A stretch of DNA of 64,000 nucleotides from Gammaproteobacteria bacterium (GCA_026706935.1 JAPOXV010000018.1:434001-498000); one strand, 5' to 3'. Counted from the first letter of the stretch, positions 9,184 through 18,649 are shown. Numbers and translations are program-made. The notes: generated by a model from the letters alone, not told the origin.

Positions 9184-11979
9184 ATGAAGAAAAATCCATT
9201 TTTCTCACTAATTAGGGTTAGTCTAGTTAGTGTGCTGGCTTGTGGTGTGACTTTCTCCGTCGCAGCACAAGAGGAAGGCAACCAAGGAGAGGAAGCCGAA
9301 TCACTCGAAGAGGTAATCGTTACTGGTTCTCGCATCGTGCGAGTCGAGTTAGAGGGATCGAGTCCGGTACAGGTTTTCGATCGGATCGATATTGAACGCT
9401 CGGGCGAAACATCTCTTGGCGAACTCTTGCGTGAGATGCCTTAGGTAGCCGGTGGTGCTCAGACGACGCAAATCAACAACGGCGGCGACGGTACGAATCG
9501 TGTCTCTCTAAGAGGCATTGGGTCTGGTCGTACGCTCGTGCTAATGAACGGTAGAAGGCTACCCTCCAGTACTACAGGTCTTTCTTCAACCAACCTGACC
9601 AGTGCTGTTGACTTGAACACCATTCCTGTCACGATGGTTGATCGGATTGAGGTGTTCAAAGACGGTGCGTCGGCAATTTATGGTTCCGATGCTATTGGCG
9701 GTGTCGTGAACATTCTGACACGTCGAGGATACGACGGTGTCCAATTGAACTATCAACATGGTGTCACGTCGAGGGGCGATGGCATTCGGACAGGTGCGGA
9801 CCTGACGTTCGGCGGCACCGGTGATCGAAGCAATTTCCTCGTGTTCGGATCCTATGTAAACGAAGGGTCGATTTGCGCTTGCGGGCGCGATTGGGCAGAG
9901 ACGCCTTTGGCGTTATTTGGAGGTGATGTTATTTTCCTAGGTAGCTCAGCGCCTCCATGGGGTCGGTATCGGTACTCGCTCGACGAGGAAGATTTCGATG
10001 TAACTCGTGGTCCCGAATATGGTGATTTTCGACCTTTCAATTTCTTTGGTGGGGATTCCTACAACTTTGCGCCTTCGAATCACCAACGTCAACCGAATAG
10101 ACGGTGGAGCGTCGCATTCTCGGGCGATCGTATGGTAGATGACCTTCCGTTTCTTGGCGATGCGCGATTTTCTCTTGAAATGTCTTATCTAAACCGAGAT
10201 AGTGATCAACGACTAGCAGAAGTGCCGCTTGCACCGTTGGTGTTTTTCGGTTTTGATGCGCCCTACTCGGCCGACAACTATTACAACCCGTTTGGGGTAC
10301 AGATTAACGATTGGCGCCGTCGAATGGTTGAAGGTGGTTCTCGATTCGAGAACGTATTAACCGAGACGAAGCGAGTTCTAGTTGGACTTGACGGTGAGTT
10401 GGGTAATTGGGACTACGACATGTATGCAACTTTTGGTGAGACTGCTTCCGAAGGCCACTTTGGTCATATTTACAACCTTGAGAGAGTCGCGAATGCAGTT
10501 GGACCATCGTTGATGGATGAAGATGGTAACTGGATCTTAGACGCCGATGGAAATCCGCAGTGCGCGAACGATACTGCTGCTTGTGTACCGCTTGACGTAT
10601 TTAGTCAAGGCAGCATAACGCAGGAGATGGTCGACTACCTCACGTTTGTGGACAACCAGGCCAGTCTACAAGACCAAAAAGCGCTCGCTCTCAACTTTGT
10701 TAACTCCGATATCATGGATCTACCAGGTGGACCGCTCGGAGTTGCGTTCGGATATGAGTGGCGCGAGGAACGAGGTTCTGATACCCCTGATTCGCAAGTA
10801 AATGCTCTTGGGAGTGGCGCTACAGGTACCCCGAGAAAGCCGACATCAGGTGGATTCTCGGTCAAGGAAATCTACGGTGAATTGGTCATACCGTTGATAG
10901 GAGACATCGCGATCGCAGATTCACTTGAACTCAGTTTAGCAACCCGGTATTCAGACTACGATCCGTTCGGTGACTCAACAAATTCAAATGCGGGAATTAA
11001 GTGGCGTCTATCAGATCAATTTATGGGTCGGATGAAGTTCTCGCAGGCATTTCGTGCGCCTTCGACTTCACATCTCTATGGTGGCTCTGGATTTTCCTTC
11101 CCAGCGATTAGCGATCCGTGCTCATCAGATCCAACGTCGTTCTGTATTGCCGACGGCGTACCCGCAGGTGGCTTTGAACCGCTCTCGACCCAGATTCGTA
11201 CCACGGTAGGAGGGAATACGAGCGCACAGCCAGAAACCGCGGACATATTCACCTACGGATTTGTTTACGAACCCAACTTCCTTTTAGGGCTCTCCCTCAC
11301 AATCGATCATTTCGATATTGAACTAACGAACGCGTTAGCGACGCTAGGTGCGAGTTTCATTCTTGATTCATGCGCTGAAAGTGGTCAATACTGTGACCTG
11401 ATTGATCGAATTGCTTCTGGACCAAACGCGGGTAACCCGATCAATGTGACGAATACCGTTACAAACGTCGGCGGTGTCAATACGTCCGGTTGGGATGTTG
11501 GTGCACGTTACGTTGGTTTTGACTTTCTTGGTGGGACCTTCGATTTTCGTTTCGAAGCCACGAGATTGAGCAACTATGAAATTGTGCAAGCGGATGACTC
11601 CATAATCGACGTTACTGGTCGCTTTGACGACGACCAAGGTGGGCATTTCGCTGAATGGCGAACCAACTTCGACATCGTATATAACCGAAACAACCTGAGC
11701 GTAGGTTGGAATATACGCTCGATCGGAGAAACCGATGAAACTGCATTTGATTTTGCAACCGGCGCTGACGTTGAGAGAGTTCTTGATGGAAGGAGGTACC
11801 ACGATCTTCAGGCTTCGTATGACTTCCCCGACCTCAACATGGTTGTTTCCGGGGGAATCGACAACGTGACGGACAAAGAGCCGCCATTGTCTCTTGACGG
11901 TTTTAACGACAATACCGATGTACGTACATTCGATACAGCTGGTCGTTACTATTTCCTAAAAATCACGCTGACCCGATAA
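9184..11979 (+). pseudogene. TonB-dependent receptor interrupted by one in-frame TAG
   Basis: Read as one frame this is a complete outer-membrane receptor of about 930 codons. It has a signal peptide ending VAAQ, a TonB-box region LEEVIVTGSR, the plug segments VSLRGIGSGRTLVLMNGRR and EVFKDGASAIYGSDAIGG, and a 22-strand-type barrel ending GRYYFLKITLTR. Codon 87 (9442-9444) is TAG, inside the plug, in the sequence LREMP-stop-VAGGAQ. The frame is identical on both sides, with no other stop. Homologues usually carry a small residue there, so a single-base change (for example TCG to TAG) explains it. A restart inside the plug would lack the signal peptide and TonB box. The start at 9184 is preferred over 9169 for its GGGGAA ribosome site and signal-peptide shape. 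Confidence 0.85.
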
Positions 11980-11991
11980 ATCTGACGAGAG

Positions 11992-12029
11992 AACGCCCCG
12001 TCCGCTTTGCGGATGGGGCGTTTCTGTTT
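11992..12029 (+). terminator. Rho-independent terminator after the TonB receptor
   Basis: A 14-bp stem (11992-12005 with 12009-12022, one G-T wobble) closes a three-base TTT loop and is followed by a T-rich run. It begins 13 bases after the receptor stop. The stem is also followed by the convergent cupin gene, so it shields that gene from read-through. Confidence 0.92.
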
Positions 12030-12215
12030 AACGGTCATCGATCCGAGTCGCACATCTGTGGAGCGGGTTTTAACATCCACCGGTCTGAAACTTGGCAAAT
12101 CTTCAACCGACGCTGATGGATCGGACAACGTCCTATATCCACATTAACCGGGAACGTTGTAATAAATACGCGGATTTGCTAGCGTACGACCGGCACACTG
12201 CGTTTCGATCGTTCT

Positions 12216-12707
12216 TTAGAGCGCACTATCCCGTTCACCATCCCAATAGTCTAGAGACTCGTCTGCGCGACCAATAAAACCGAATTCTTCCGGATCATCA
12301 CTTCGCGTTCCAACGGCGAATTTTCCGCTATCTGGGTATTCGCACACATCGGTTTGTGCCATAGTCGAAATTGCTAAGTACTTGAGCGATCGTGTACCAG
12401 TGTTAGTGAGCTTGTGTGCAAACTCTGCTCTACCACACGGTGCGCCCAGAACATCACCTGCTTCGACCTCGTAGACTTTAGATCCAAACCGATATCGTCC
12501 TTTGCCCTCAAGTATGACGAACATTTCCTCGTCGACGTGGTGGACATGGAACGGACACGACGATTTACCGGGAGGGACTTCTGTATACGTTGCGCCGAGT
12601 TTCTCAAGTCCAATACGGTTCGCAACGCGTACGTCAGCGCTAGCATAAGCTTGACCTCGCTTAAATGACTCAAGCGGGAGCGAAGTGAGTTTTGCTACAG
12701 GATTCAT
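12216..12707 (-). CDS. Cupin domain-containing protein
   Basis: 163 residues from the ATG at 12707; an in-frame GTG at 12722 would add five. The cupin metal motif is visible as CPFHVHHVDEEMFVILEGKG (His-x-His...Glu), followed by a second motif region GDVLGAPCGRAEFAHKLTNT with a His. This arrangement fits a single-domain cupin binding one divalent metal in a small beta barrel. Function ranges from sugar isomerases to dioxygenases and sensors; nothing here narrows it. It stands alone between the receptor terminator and the tRNA pair. Confidence 0.85.
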   Translation of the reverse strand: MNPVAKLTSLPLESFKRGQAYASADVRVANRIGLEKLGATYTEVPPGKSSCPFHVHHVDEEMFVILEGKGRYRFGSKVYEVEAGDVLGAPCGRAEFAHKLTNTGTRSLKYLAISTMAQTDVCEYPDSGKFAVGTRSDDPEEFGFIGRADESLDYWDGERDSAL

Positions 12708-12987
12708 GGAAGAGGCGGACACTTCAGTAACTATGCCTGCTTAAATTAAACCGGACTTGCGATTGTACGGTGCGAAGTCACTGACAGGTTGTCCGAAACA
12801 CTGATCGCATAAAGTATTTCCCTGACTTGGAGAACAGTGACCAGTCGTACTAAAGTAACAATTCAAGCGACTGACTCTGAGTAAATTCCGATTGAAGCAA
12901 GCGTTGTTAAATTACGCTTCTTGTTTGATTCAATATAGAACCTATAGCTACTAAAAAGCTAAGTGAAACAATGAAATAAGTAGCAAA

Positions 12988-13064
12988 TGGCGGAGCGGAC
13001 GGGACTCGAACCCGCGACCACTGGCGTGACAGGCCAGTATTCTAACCAGCTGAACTACCGCTCC
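12988..13064 (-). tRNA. tRNA-Asp (GTC)
   Basis: 77 bases with the CCA encoded. The acceptor stem GGAGCGG pairs with CCGCTCC. The anticodon arm has loop CTGTCAC with anticodon GTC, and the T arm contains GGTTCGAGTCC. It lies just downstream of tRNA-Val(TAC) on the same strand, likely in one transcript. Confidence 0.97.
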
Positions 13065-13102
13065 GAGACGGTCGATCTCTATCAAATTGAAATGATAGTA
13101 AG

Positions 13103-13178
13103 TGGTGGGTGTTGCAGGGGTCGAACCTGCGACCTGTGGCTTGTAAGGCCACCGCTCTCCCAGCTGAGCTAAACACCC
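13103..13178 (-). tRNA. tRNA-Val (TAC)
   Basis: 76 bases with encoded CCA. The acceptor stem GGGTGTT pairs with AACACCC. The anticodon stem GTGGC/GCCAC closes the loop CTTACAA, anticodon TAC. It is first in a two-tRNA unit with tRNA-Asp, 38 bases apart. Confidence 0.97.
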
Positions 13179-13320
13179 ACTTGATAGCCGGGCGCAATTT
13201 TACAAAGCACAATATCGCTCGGCTCCCTTTCTGCACAGGCGAATTCAACGAAGTATCACAACATCCAATCGCTAACATACCCCCACTTCCCTACGCTACT
13301 GAAGAAGGAAAAACTCGCTT

Positions 13321-14025
13321 ATGACGACCGTCTCTGACGACCTGATCGAGCAACTAAAAGAACTGGATACGCCAACGGTTTGCAACGCATTAGAGTCTGT
13401 GGTACCTCAGCGTCGAGGCTATGGATATACCACCGATCCTCTCGTCTGTACACGACCTGAGCTTGGCAGCATGGTTGGTTACGCACGTACGGCATGCATC
13501 CGTGCAATGCATCCGTCAGATGCACGGGGTGAAGCTGCACGAGACATCCAGCACGGCTACTACCAGTACATTGATGATGGACCAAAACCTGCCATCATCG
13601 TGATTCAGGACTTGGACGGTGAGTCGCGTGGATATGGATCGTTTTGGGGTGAAGTGAATAGCAACATTCATTGCGGATTAGGCTGTGTCGGATTAATCAC
13701 AGACGGTAGTGTTAGAGATATTCCGGATATCGCACCAGGCTTTCAAATGCTCGCTGATCGAATCGGTCCTTCACATGCGTTCGTTCACCCAGTGTCGTAC
13801 GGAGGTGGTATAAACGTTGCGGGGATGCGCGTTACAAGTGGGGACTTAATCCACGCTGATCAACACGGAGCCGTCGTCATTCCGAACGACAAAGCTAACG
13901 AAGTACCCGACGCGGCAGCTGCAATTGCGCGTCGAGAGCGCGTCATTATCAATGCCGCACAGGAAGATGGATTCAGCTTCGAGCGATTGAAGAAAGCGTG
14001 GGGGGACGCAGCTGAAGTACACTAG
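13321..14025 (+). CDS. RraA family protein (HMG/CHA aldolase-like)
   Basis: 234 residues. The family motif GLITDGSVRDIPD (Asp128, Arg132, Asp133) and the downstream GDLIHADQHGAVVIP match the RraA fold. That family includes 4-hydroxy-4-methyl-2-oxoglutarate aldolases, oxaloacetate decarboxylases and the RNase E inhibitor RraA itself. The conserved Arg/Asp pair suggests an enzyme using Mg and a 2-oxo acid. It starts after an AAGGA site and opens an operon: the thioredoxin-fold gene follows after 9 bases and the UGSC selenoprotein 18 bases after that. Substrate is unknown. Confidence 0.88.
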   Translation: MTTVSDDLIEQLKELDTPTVCNALESVVPQRRGYGYTTDPLVCTRPELGSMVGYARTACIRAMHPSDARGEAARDIQHGYYQYIDDGPKPAIIVIQDLDGESRGYGSFWGEVNSNIHCGLGCVGLITDGSVRDIPDIAPGFQMLADRIGPSHAFVHPVSYGGGINVAGMRVTSGDLIHADQHGAVVIPNDKANEVPDAAAAIARRERVIINAAQEDGFSFERLKKAWGDAAEVH

Positions 14026-14034
14026 GTCGCAGCT

Positions 14035-15591
14035 ATGACAGCTGTTCAACCATTCACGCTAACGGATCTCAACGGTACCGATCACAGCGTGCCGACAGGT
14101 ACGAAAACGCTCTTGTGTTTCGTTAAGGAAGACTGTCCAACCTGTAATCTAGTCGCGCCACTCCTCGAAGCAGCGCACCGTGAAGGCGATGCCGATGTTC
14201 TACTGGTTGGACAAACGTCTGATGGAAACGAGCTACTCGTGAAAAATCATGAGTTGTCAGTACCCGTACTTGACGACTCGACGTTAATCGTGTCGTTTGC
14301 GTACGAGCTTGATACCGTTCCTCATGCAATTCTGCTTGATGACGTTGGCGAACCGATTAAGGAAGTCATTGGCTTCGACAAATCCGAATGGCAAGACCTC
14401 CTCAACGTAGATATCAGTGATGTTGATATCGACTGGAGCGTACTTCCCGATTGGCGTCCAGGCTGCGGATCTCTAACGCAAGATCCGATCATTGCCGAAC
14501 GACTTCGAGCAGAAGCCGAAAACAGCCCACTTCGAGCGCGTCGCATTGAGATTGCATCACATGATGATGTCCACGAATTCTTGTTTGATCAAGGATTTAC
14601 TGACGGATTACCCGTTGTACCGCCAACACCCGAACGAGTCATACGAATGCTTGGTGGTACCAACCGCGATCCTCAAGACGTGGTCGCGACAATCCCGCCG
14701 AACCTAGCGCCAGCGACGGTAGAGAAAATCGCGATAAACGCGGTGCTAGCCGGATGCAAACCCGAATTCCTTCCAGTCGTGATTGCGACAGTCGAGGCAA
14801 TGTGCACGGACGAATTCAATTGTCACGGTGTATTCGCTACAACGATGGGCGGAACCCCGGTCATGATTCTGAATGGTCCGGTACGACATTCGCTAGGCAC
14901 GAACATGAAACTGTCCGCACTTGGACAAGGCACTCGCGCGAATTCTGCGATCGGTCGAGCTGTTCGGCTTGCAGTTCGCAATATTGGCGGTGCGAAACCC
15001 GGTGGTACCGAGCGCTCGACGCTCGGAAATCCCATGAAATACACGATGTGCTTCCCTGAATGGGAGGAACGAAGCCCGTGGGAACCGCTTCACGTCGAAC
15101 GAGGCTTCAATCCGGAAGATTCAGTTGTCTCGATATTCGCGATGTCTAGCGGACCCGCACAAATTGTTGATCAAACTTCGCGCTCCGCAGAAGCATTGGT
15201 AGGCAGTTTTGCACTTTCGATGCGTGCGGTTCATGCCGTCAAAGCGCATCGTGCAGGCGACACGATTTTGGTCATCAGTCCGGAGCACGTCGATACGATT
15301 CAACGTGATGGCTGGTCAAAGGCGGATATACGCGCACGTATTCAAGACGTATCAAGTGTGCCTTTTCGTGAACTCATCGCAGATTCGACGAGTGGTGTTG
15401 GTATACCGCCTCAAGCAGCAGCCAAAATGACGGAAGAGCAGCTTTCTCAACCCATACCAAAGTTCGCATCAGAGGATCGCATCCACATCGTGGTTGCAGG
15501 ATCTGAAGCGGGTAAATTCTCAGCCGTGTTTCATGGTTGGGCGAGCGGCAGTATGGGATCAATCCCTGTGTCGCGCAAAATTGACATGTGA
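14035..15591 (+). CDS. Thioredoxin-fold domain fused to a large uncharacterised domain
   Basis: 518 residues. Residues 1 to about 125 look like a thioredoxin/peroxiredoxin-type fold with a CPTC active-site motif (Cys34, Cys37) after LLCFVKED. From about residue 180 a second domain begins (FLFDQGFTDGLPVVPPTPER) that I cannot assign to a characterised enzyme. It has recurrent Gly-rich blocks (GHxx-free), such as TTMGGTPVMILNGPV and AIGRAVRLAVRNIGGAKPGG, and a conserved-looking Cys at EFNCHG. No signal peptide, so cytoplasmic. Position between the RraA-like gene and the UGSC selenoprotein suggests a thiol/selenol redox partner; this is inference. Confidence 0.75.
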   Translation: MTAVQPFTLTDLNGTDHSVPTGTKTLLCFVKEDCPTCNLVAPLLEAAHREGDADVLLVGQTSDGNELLVKNHELSVPVLDDSTLIVSFAYELDTVPHAILLDDVGEPIKEVIGFDKSEWQDLLNVDISDVDIDWSVLPDWRPGCGSLTQDPIIAERLRAEAENSPLRARRIEIASHDDVHEFLFDQGFTDGLPVVPPTPERVIRMLGGTNRDPQDVVATIPPNLAPATVEKIAINAVLAGCKPEFLPVVIATVEAMCTDEFNCHGVFATTMGGTPVMILNGPVRHSLGTNMKLSALGQGTRANSAIGRAVRLAVRNIGGAKPGGTERSTLGNPMKYTMCFPEWEERSPWEPLHVERGFNPEDSVVSIFAMSSGPAQIVDQTSRSAEALVGSFALSMRAVHAVKAHRAGDTILVISPEHVDTIQRDGWSKADIRARIQDVSSVPFRELIADSTSGVGIPPQAAAKMTEEQLSQPIPKFASEDRIHIVVAGSEAGKFSAVFHGWASGSMGSIPVSRKIDM

Positions 15592-15609
15592 ACTTCAAGG
15601 AGGTTACGC

Positions 15610-16137
15610 ATGAGCACCATTCTTGATCCGACCGACGAACGTAGACCGGTCGCTCGTTCCATTACGATGCGACCAGAGCAGCTCGAAGGTCGGCTCGCGT
15701 TGCTTGACATTCGCAAACCGCGAGGCAATATCCTGCTAGATCGGTTAGAGGAGCTGTTGGCTGAACGCTATCCTAAACTAGAGGTCAAGCGTTTCGAAAA
15801 GCCGACGTTTACGAAGCCGGCGCCGACAGAAGTTCGCCAGAATATAAAAGCAAATGCAGATTTAGTAGTCGAAGGACTAGCCGACTGAGGATCCTGTACC
15901 ACGTGCAGTTTGCATGACACGGTCTGGTTTGAAATCCAGGGGATCCCCGCAGTAAGTATTGCTTCGACAGAATTTGTAGACGCCGCAGAAACGCAGGCGC
16001 AAGCTCTCGGTATGGAAGACGCGAAATGTGTCTTCGTCCAACATCCAATTCAGGATGCAACGGATGACGAGATGCGACTCAAAGCTGAAGCCTGCGTCGA
16101 TGAAGTCATTGCCGCCTTAACTACCACTCAGCAATAG
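15610..16137 (+). CDS. UGSC-family selenoprotein (TGA read as selenocysteine)
   Basis: A conventional reading stops at the TGA at 15886-15888, but the same frame continues to TAG at 16135-16137. The joined protein has 175 residues and reads LAD-U-GSCTTCSLHDTVWFE around the TGA, with Sec at residue 93. This is the motif that names the UGSC (seleno)protein family, in which Cys or Sec occupies the first position. The sequence after it (GIPAVSIASTEF) is also family-like. U93/C96 and C96/C99 form two CxxC-type pairs, suggesting redox chemistry. A strong AAGGAGG site precedes the ATG. A SECIS-like hairpin lies just after the TGA. Biochemical role of the family is not established. No sel genes are in this window. 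Confidence 0.9.
15898..15923 (+). promoter_or_regulatory. Candidate bacterial SECIS hairpin
   Basis: Starting 9 bases after the TGA: ACC (15898-15900) pairs with GGT (15921-15923), and CGTGC (15902-15906) pairs with GCATG (15912-15916, one G-T wobble), closing the five-base loop AGTTT. The loop begins 18 bases after the TGA and has G in its second position. Both fit the known form of bacterial SECIS elements that bind SelB. The asymmetric internal loop (A against ACAC) is a weakness; folding was done by eye. Confidence 0.6.
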
Positions 16138-16139
16138 TC

Positions 16140-17324
16140 TCAACCGATCGTACCGGCGTCGTAAAGCGCGTCGATGCGATCGGTTTCTATTCCGAATTCT
16201 CTTAATACTTCGCGCGTGTGTTCGCCCGGATTAGGTGCGGCGCGATCAAAGGACTCCGCGTGCGGGAGCGCTGACATATTGATTGGCGACCGAATGAGAT
16301 TAACTTCACCAAGTTCGTTATGCGGAGCACTTTTAGCCATTTTCAGGTGCTTAGCCTGAGGATTTGTGAAACCCTCTCCAACGTCCAGAATCGGCCCGCA
16401 GGGAACACCGTTTGTATTTAGCTTCTCGACCAATTCATCGACGGAGAAATTCACCAAGGCGTTATTGATCGCCACCTCGAGCTCGTCGCGGTTTTTGATG
16501 CGTTCGCGCGCAGTCGAAAAGCGCGCATCGTTTCTCAAAACAGAATCTTCAATCGCGTCAAGGAAGCTCACCCACATGCGTTCAGTTGGTGCTGCGATAT
16601 TCACGTAGCCATCCTGGCACTGAAATGTACCCATTGGAAAATTCGTCGGGTGGTTATTACCTTGTTGCTTAGGAACGTCGCCTAGCATCGTAAAGCGTGC
16701 ACCTTGGAAGTCTAGTTTGCACAACATGCCTTCAAGAAGCGACGTGTGAACCCACTGCCCTTTGCCGGTGCGCTCCCGATGAAGCAGCGCCAACAGGATC
16801 CCTTGCCCAAGGAACATCCCTGCGGTGGTGTCACTGATTGCGATCCCAGCTCGGACAGGACCACCACCCGGATGACCAGTAATTGACATTAAACCGGACA
16901 TCCCTTGAACGATCTGATCAACGCCCGGTCGGGCACTGTATGGTCCGTCCTGGCCAAAACCGGAGATACTTGCGTAGATTAACCGTTCGTTGTATTTAGC
17001 CAAGGTTTCGTAGTCGACCTTCAGCTTGTGTTTAACAGGGGAACGAAAGTTCTCAACCACGACGTCAGCACGTTTAACCAACTCGATAAACAGATCGTGT
17101 CCTTCATCGTGCTTCAGATTGATACATAAACCGCGTTTGTTTCGATGCAGGTTCTGTTCATCGGGTCCGTGCCGTCCACCTGTGATCGAGCCGGATTTAA
17201 CGGGAGGAGGTTCAATCTTGATCACGTTTGCGCCCCAATCTGTAAGTAACCTTACTGCAGTGGGACCCGCACGCGCGATCGTCAAATCGAGAACAGTGAT
17301 ATCGGCAAGTGGCAGTGTGGTCAT
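16140..17324 (-). CDS. CaiB/BaiF family CoA-transferase
   Basis: 394 residues, class III (formyl-CoA transferase-like) CoA-transferase. Visible signatures are an N-terminal LTIARAGPTAVRLLTDWGAN, VIKIEPP, RNKRGLCINLKHDEG, ADVVVENFR and YASISGFGQDGPYSARPG. The catalytic Asp is present in GVDQIVQGMSGLMSITG. These enzymes move CoA between carboxylic acids without a free acyl-CoA intermediate. It ends two bases from the convergent selenoprotein gene, and is followed upstream on the same strand by a transporter, an acyl-CoA dehydrogenase and an amidohydrolase, which suggests an acid-catabolism unit. Confidence 0.92.
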   Translation of the reverse strand: MTTLPLADITVLDLTIARAGPTAVRLLTDWGANVIKIEPPPVKSGSITGGRHGPDEQNLHRNKRGLCINLKHDEGHDLFIELVKRADVVVENFRSPVKHKLKVDYETLAKYNERLIYASISGFGQDGPYSARPGVDQIVQGMSGLMSITGHPGGGPVRAGIAISDTTAGMFLGQGILLALLHRERTGKGQWVHTSLLEGMLCKLDFQGARFTMLGDVPKQQGNNHPTNFPMGTFQCQDGYVNIAAPTERMWVSFLDAIEDSVLRNDARFSTARERIKNRDELEVAINNALVNFSVDELVEKLNTNGVPCGPILDVGEGFTNPQAKHLKMAKSAPHNELGEVNLIRSPINMSALPHAESFDRAAPNPGEHTREVLREFGIETDRIDALYDAGTIG

Positions 17325-17345
17325 AACGTCGAAAACGTCTCGTAT

Positions 17346-18578
17346 TTACGGAGTCGTGCGTGCTCGTAGAAACGTAGGAGCGATCTGGACTTCATTTCCT
17401 TGAGATGGTGAATTGGGGATATTTTGCGATAGAACGAGCGAGCATACAGCGAATGCAGTTCCGATCAGGAACACCGCGGCGTGCGACTCTAACCAAATGC
17501 TGCCAAGGACCGCTGGGATGATTACAGCTGCAATGTGATTGATCGTAAAAGATACCCCAGCAGTGGATGCGATATCAGCTGGTTCCGCGATTTTCTGAAA
17601 GTACGTCTTAATCGCAATTCCCATCGCGAAGAAAAAATGATCTAGCACGTACAGTACACCGGCAACCCACGCAGTTTCAACAAAAGCGTAACAGCTAAAG
17701 ATGACCGCAAGACCGATATACTCGACGGTAAGAGCGCGTCGCTCGCCGATTCTCCCGATCCATGCACCAATCCGCTCAGCGGCAAGTGCGTTAACTAAAT
17801 GGTTAACAAGCAACAACGCAGTCATATTCGCGACCGAAAACCCGAAGCGTTGGACGAGCAAGAATCCGGCAAACGCAACAAATATCTGTCTGCGCGCGCC
17901 ACTAAGGAACGTTAGTCCATAGTAGAGCCAGTACTTACTACGTAACACAATCTGCTTCCGCTGTTCGACGCGCGACTTGAAGCGTGGCGCAGCGACGGCA
18001 AGAAACAACGCAAGCGCCACCACAATACCACCAGCTATCGCATAAATCGCAGCAAAGTCAAACTCCAACCATTTCACTAAAGCAAACACAGTGAGAAACG
18101 TGCAAAAAGCGGTGATGGAACCTACAGAAATGAGCGCACCCAAGAGCCGCGGCGCAACGCGTTTAGGAAGCCACTGCAGCGATAGTGACTGACGAACAGT
18201 TTCGAAGTAGTGGAAGCCGATCGACATGAGCACGACTGCAAAGTAGAGACCATATACCGAAGGGAGGAAACCAGTTATCGCGATACCCAGACCAAACACA
18301 GCTAACGCAATGACCGCAAAAACCTGTTCTCGGAGTATGAACAGGATGAAAACTGACGTGAACGCGAGAAATCCGGGTACCTCTCGGATACTCTGCATGA
18401 TCCCGTTCTCAAGACCGTTGATTCCGATTTGCTCAACGGCGTAGTTATTTAGCAACGCTTGCCAGACCGACATTCCAATCGGCATTGCGATGCTGACAAT
18501 CACTAGGAATGCGAAAGGTGTACGAACCCGTCTTTCCAAGAAAGCGGATAACCGAGACGCAATCGTGCTATTCAACAT
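17346..18578 (-). CDS. MFS transporter
   Basis: 410 residues with about twelve hydrophobic segments; TM1 covers roughly residues 20-42. Features such as SIREVPGFLAFTSVFILF and the conserved-looking FETVRQSLSLQWLP loop fit a major-facilitator permease. The basic loop near residue 205 (RFKSRVEQRKQIVLRSKY) would lie on the cytoplasmic side. It probably imports or exports a metabolite of the neighbouring CoA-transferase/dehydrogenase genes, 21 and 71 bases away on the same strand. Substrate cannot be inferred. Confidence 0.85.
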   Translation of the reverse strand: MLNSTIASRLSAFLERRVRTPFAFLVIVSIAMPIGMSVWQALLNNYAVEQIGINGLENGIMQSIREVPGFLAFTSVFILFILREQVFAVIALAVFGLGIAITGFLPSVYGLYFAVVLMSIGFHYFETVRQSLSLQWLPKRVAPRLLGALISVGSITAFCTFLTVFALVKWLEFDFAAIYAIAGGIVVALALFLAVAAPRFKSRVEQRKQIVLRSKYWLYYGLTFLSGARRQIFVAFAGFLLVQRFGFSVANMTALLLVNHLVNALAAERIGAWIGRIGERRALTVEYIGLAVIFSCYAFVETAWVAGVLYVLDHFFFAMGIAIKTYFQKIAEPADIASTAGVSFTINHIAAVIIPAVLGSIWLESHAAVFLIGTAFAVCSLVLSQNIPNSPSQGNEVQIAPTFLRARTTP

Positions 18579-18649
18579 TGTTAATTACGTATGTGCACGA
18601 AGGGCATCGTCTACGACGGCGACGATTGCACCCGTTCCTTTAGGTTTTT

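Noticed and set aside
9442-9444. TAG as pyrrolysine or a reassigned codon
   Set aside because: TAG ends several intact genes here, and Pyl use in such a receptor would be unprecedented; a nonsense change is simpler.
12092-12277. Plus-strand ORF after the receptor terminator
   Set aside because: Overlaps the end of the cupin gene, has no ribosome site and no family features.
12899-12919. Six-bp hairpin as a terminator for the tRNA pair
   Set aside because: Stem is short, and no T run follows it on the minus strand.
12987-13278. ORFs across the two tRNAs
   Set aside because: Both strands are occupied by well-formed tRNA genes; the ORFs are shadows.
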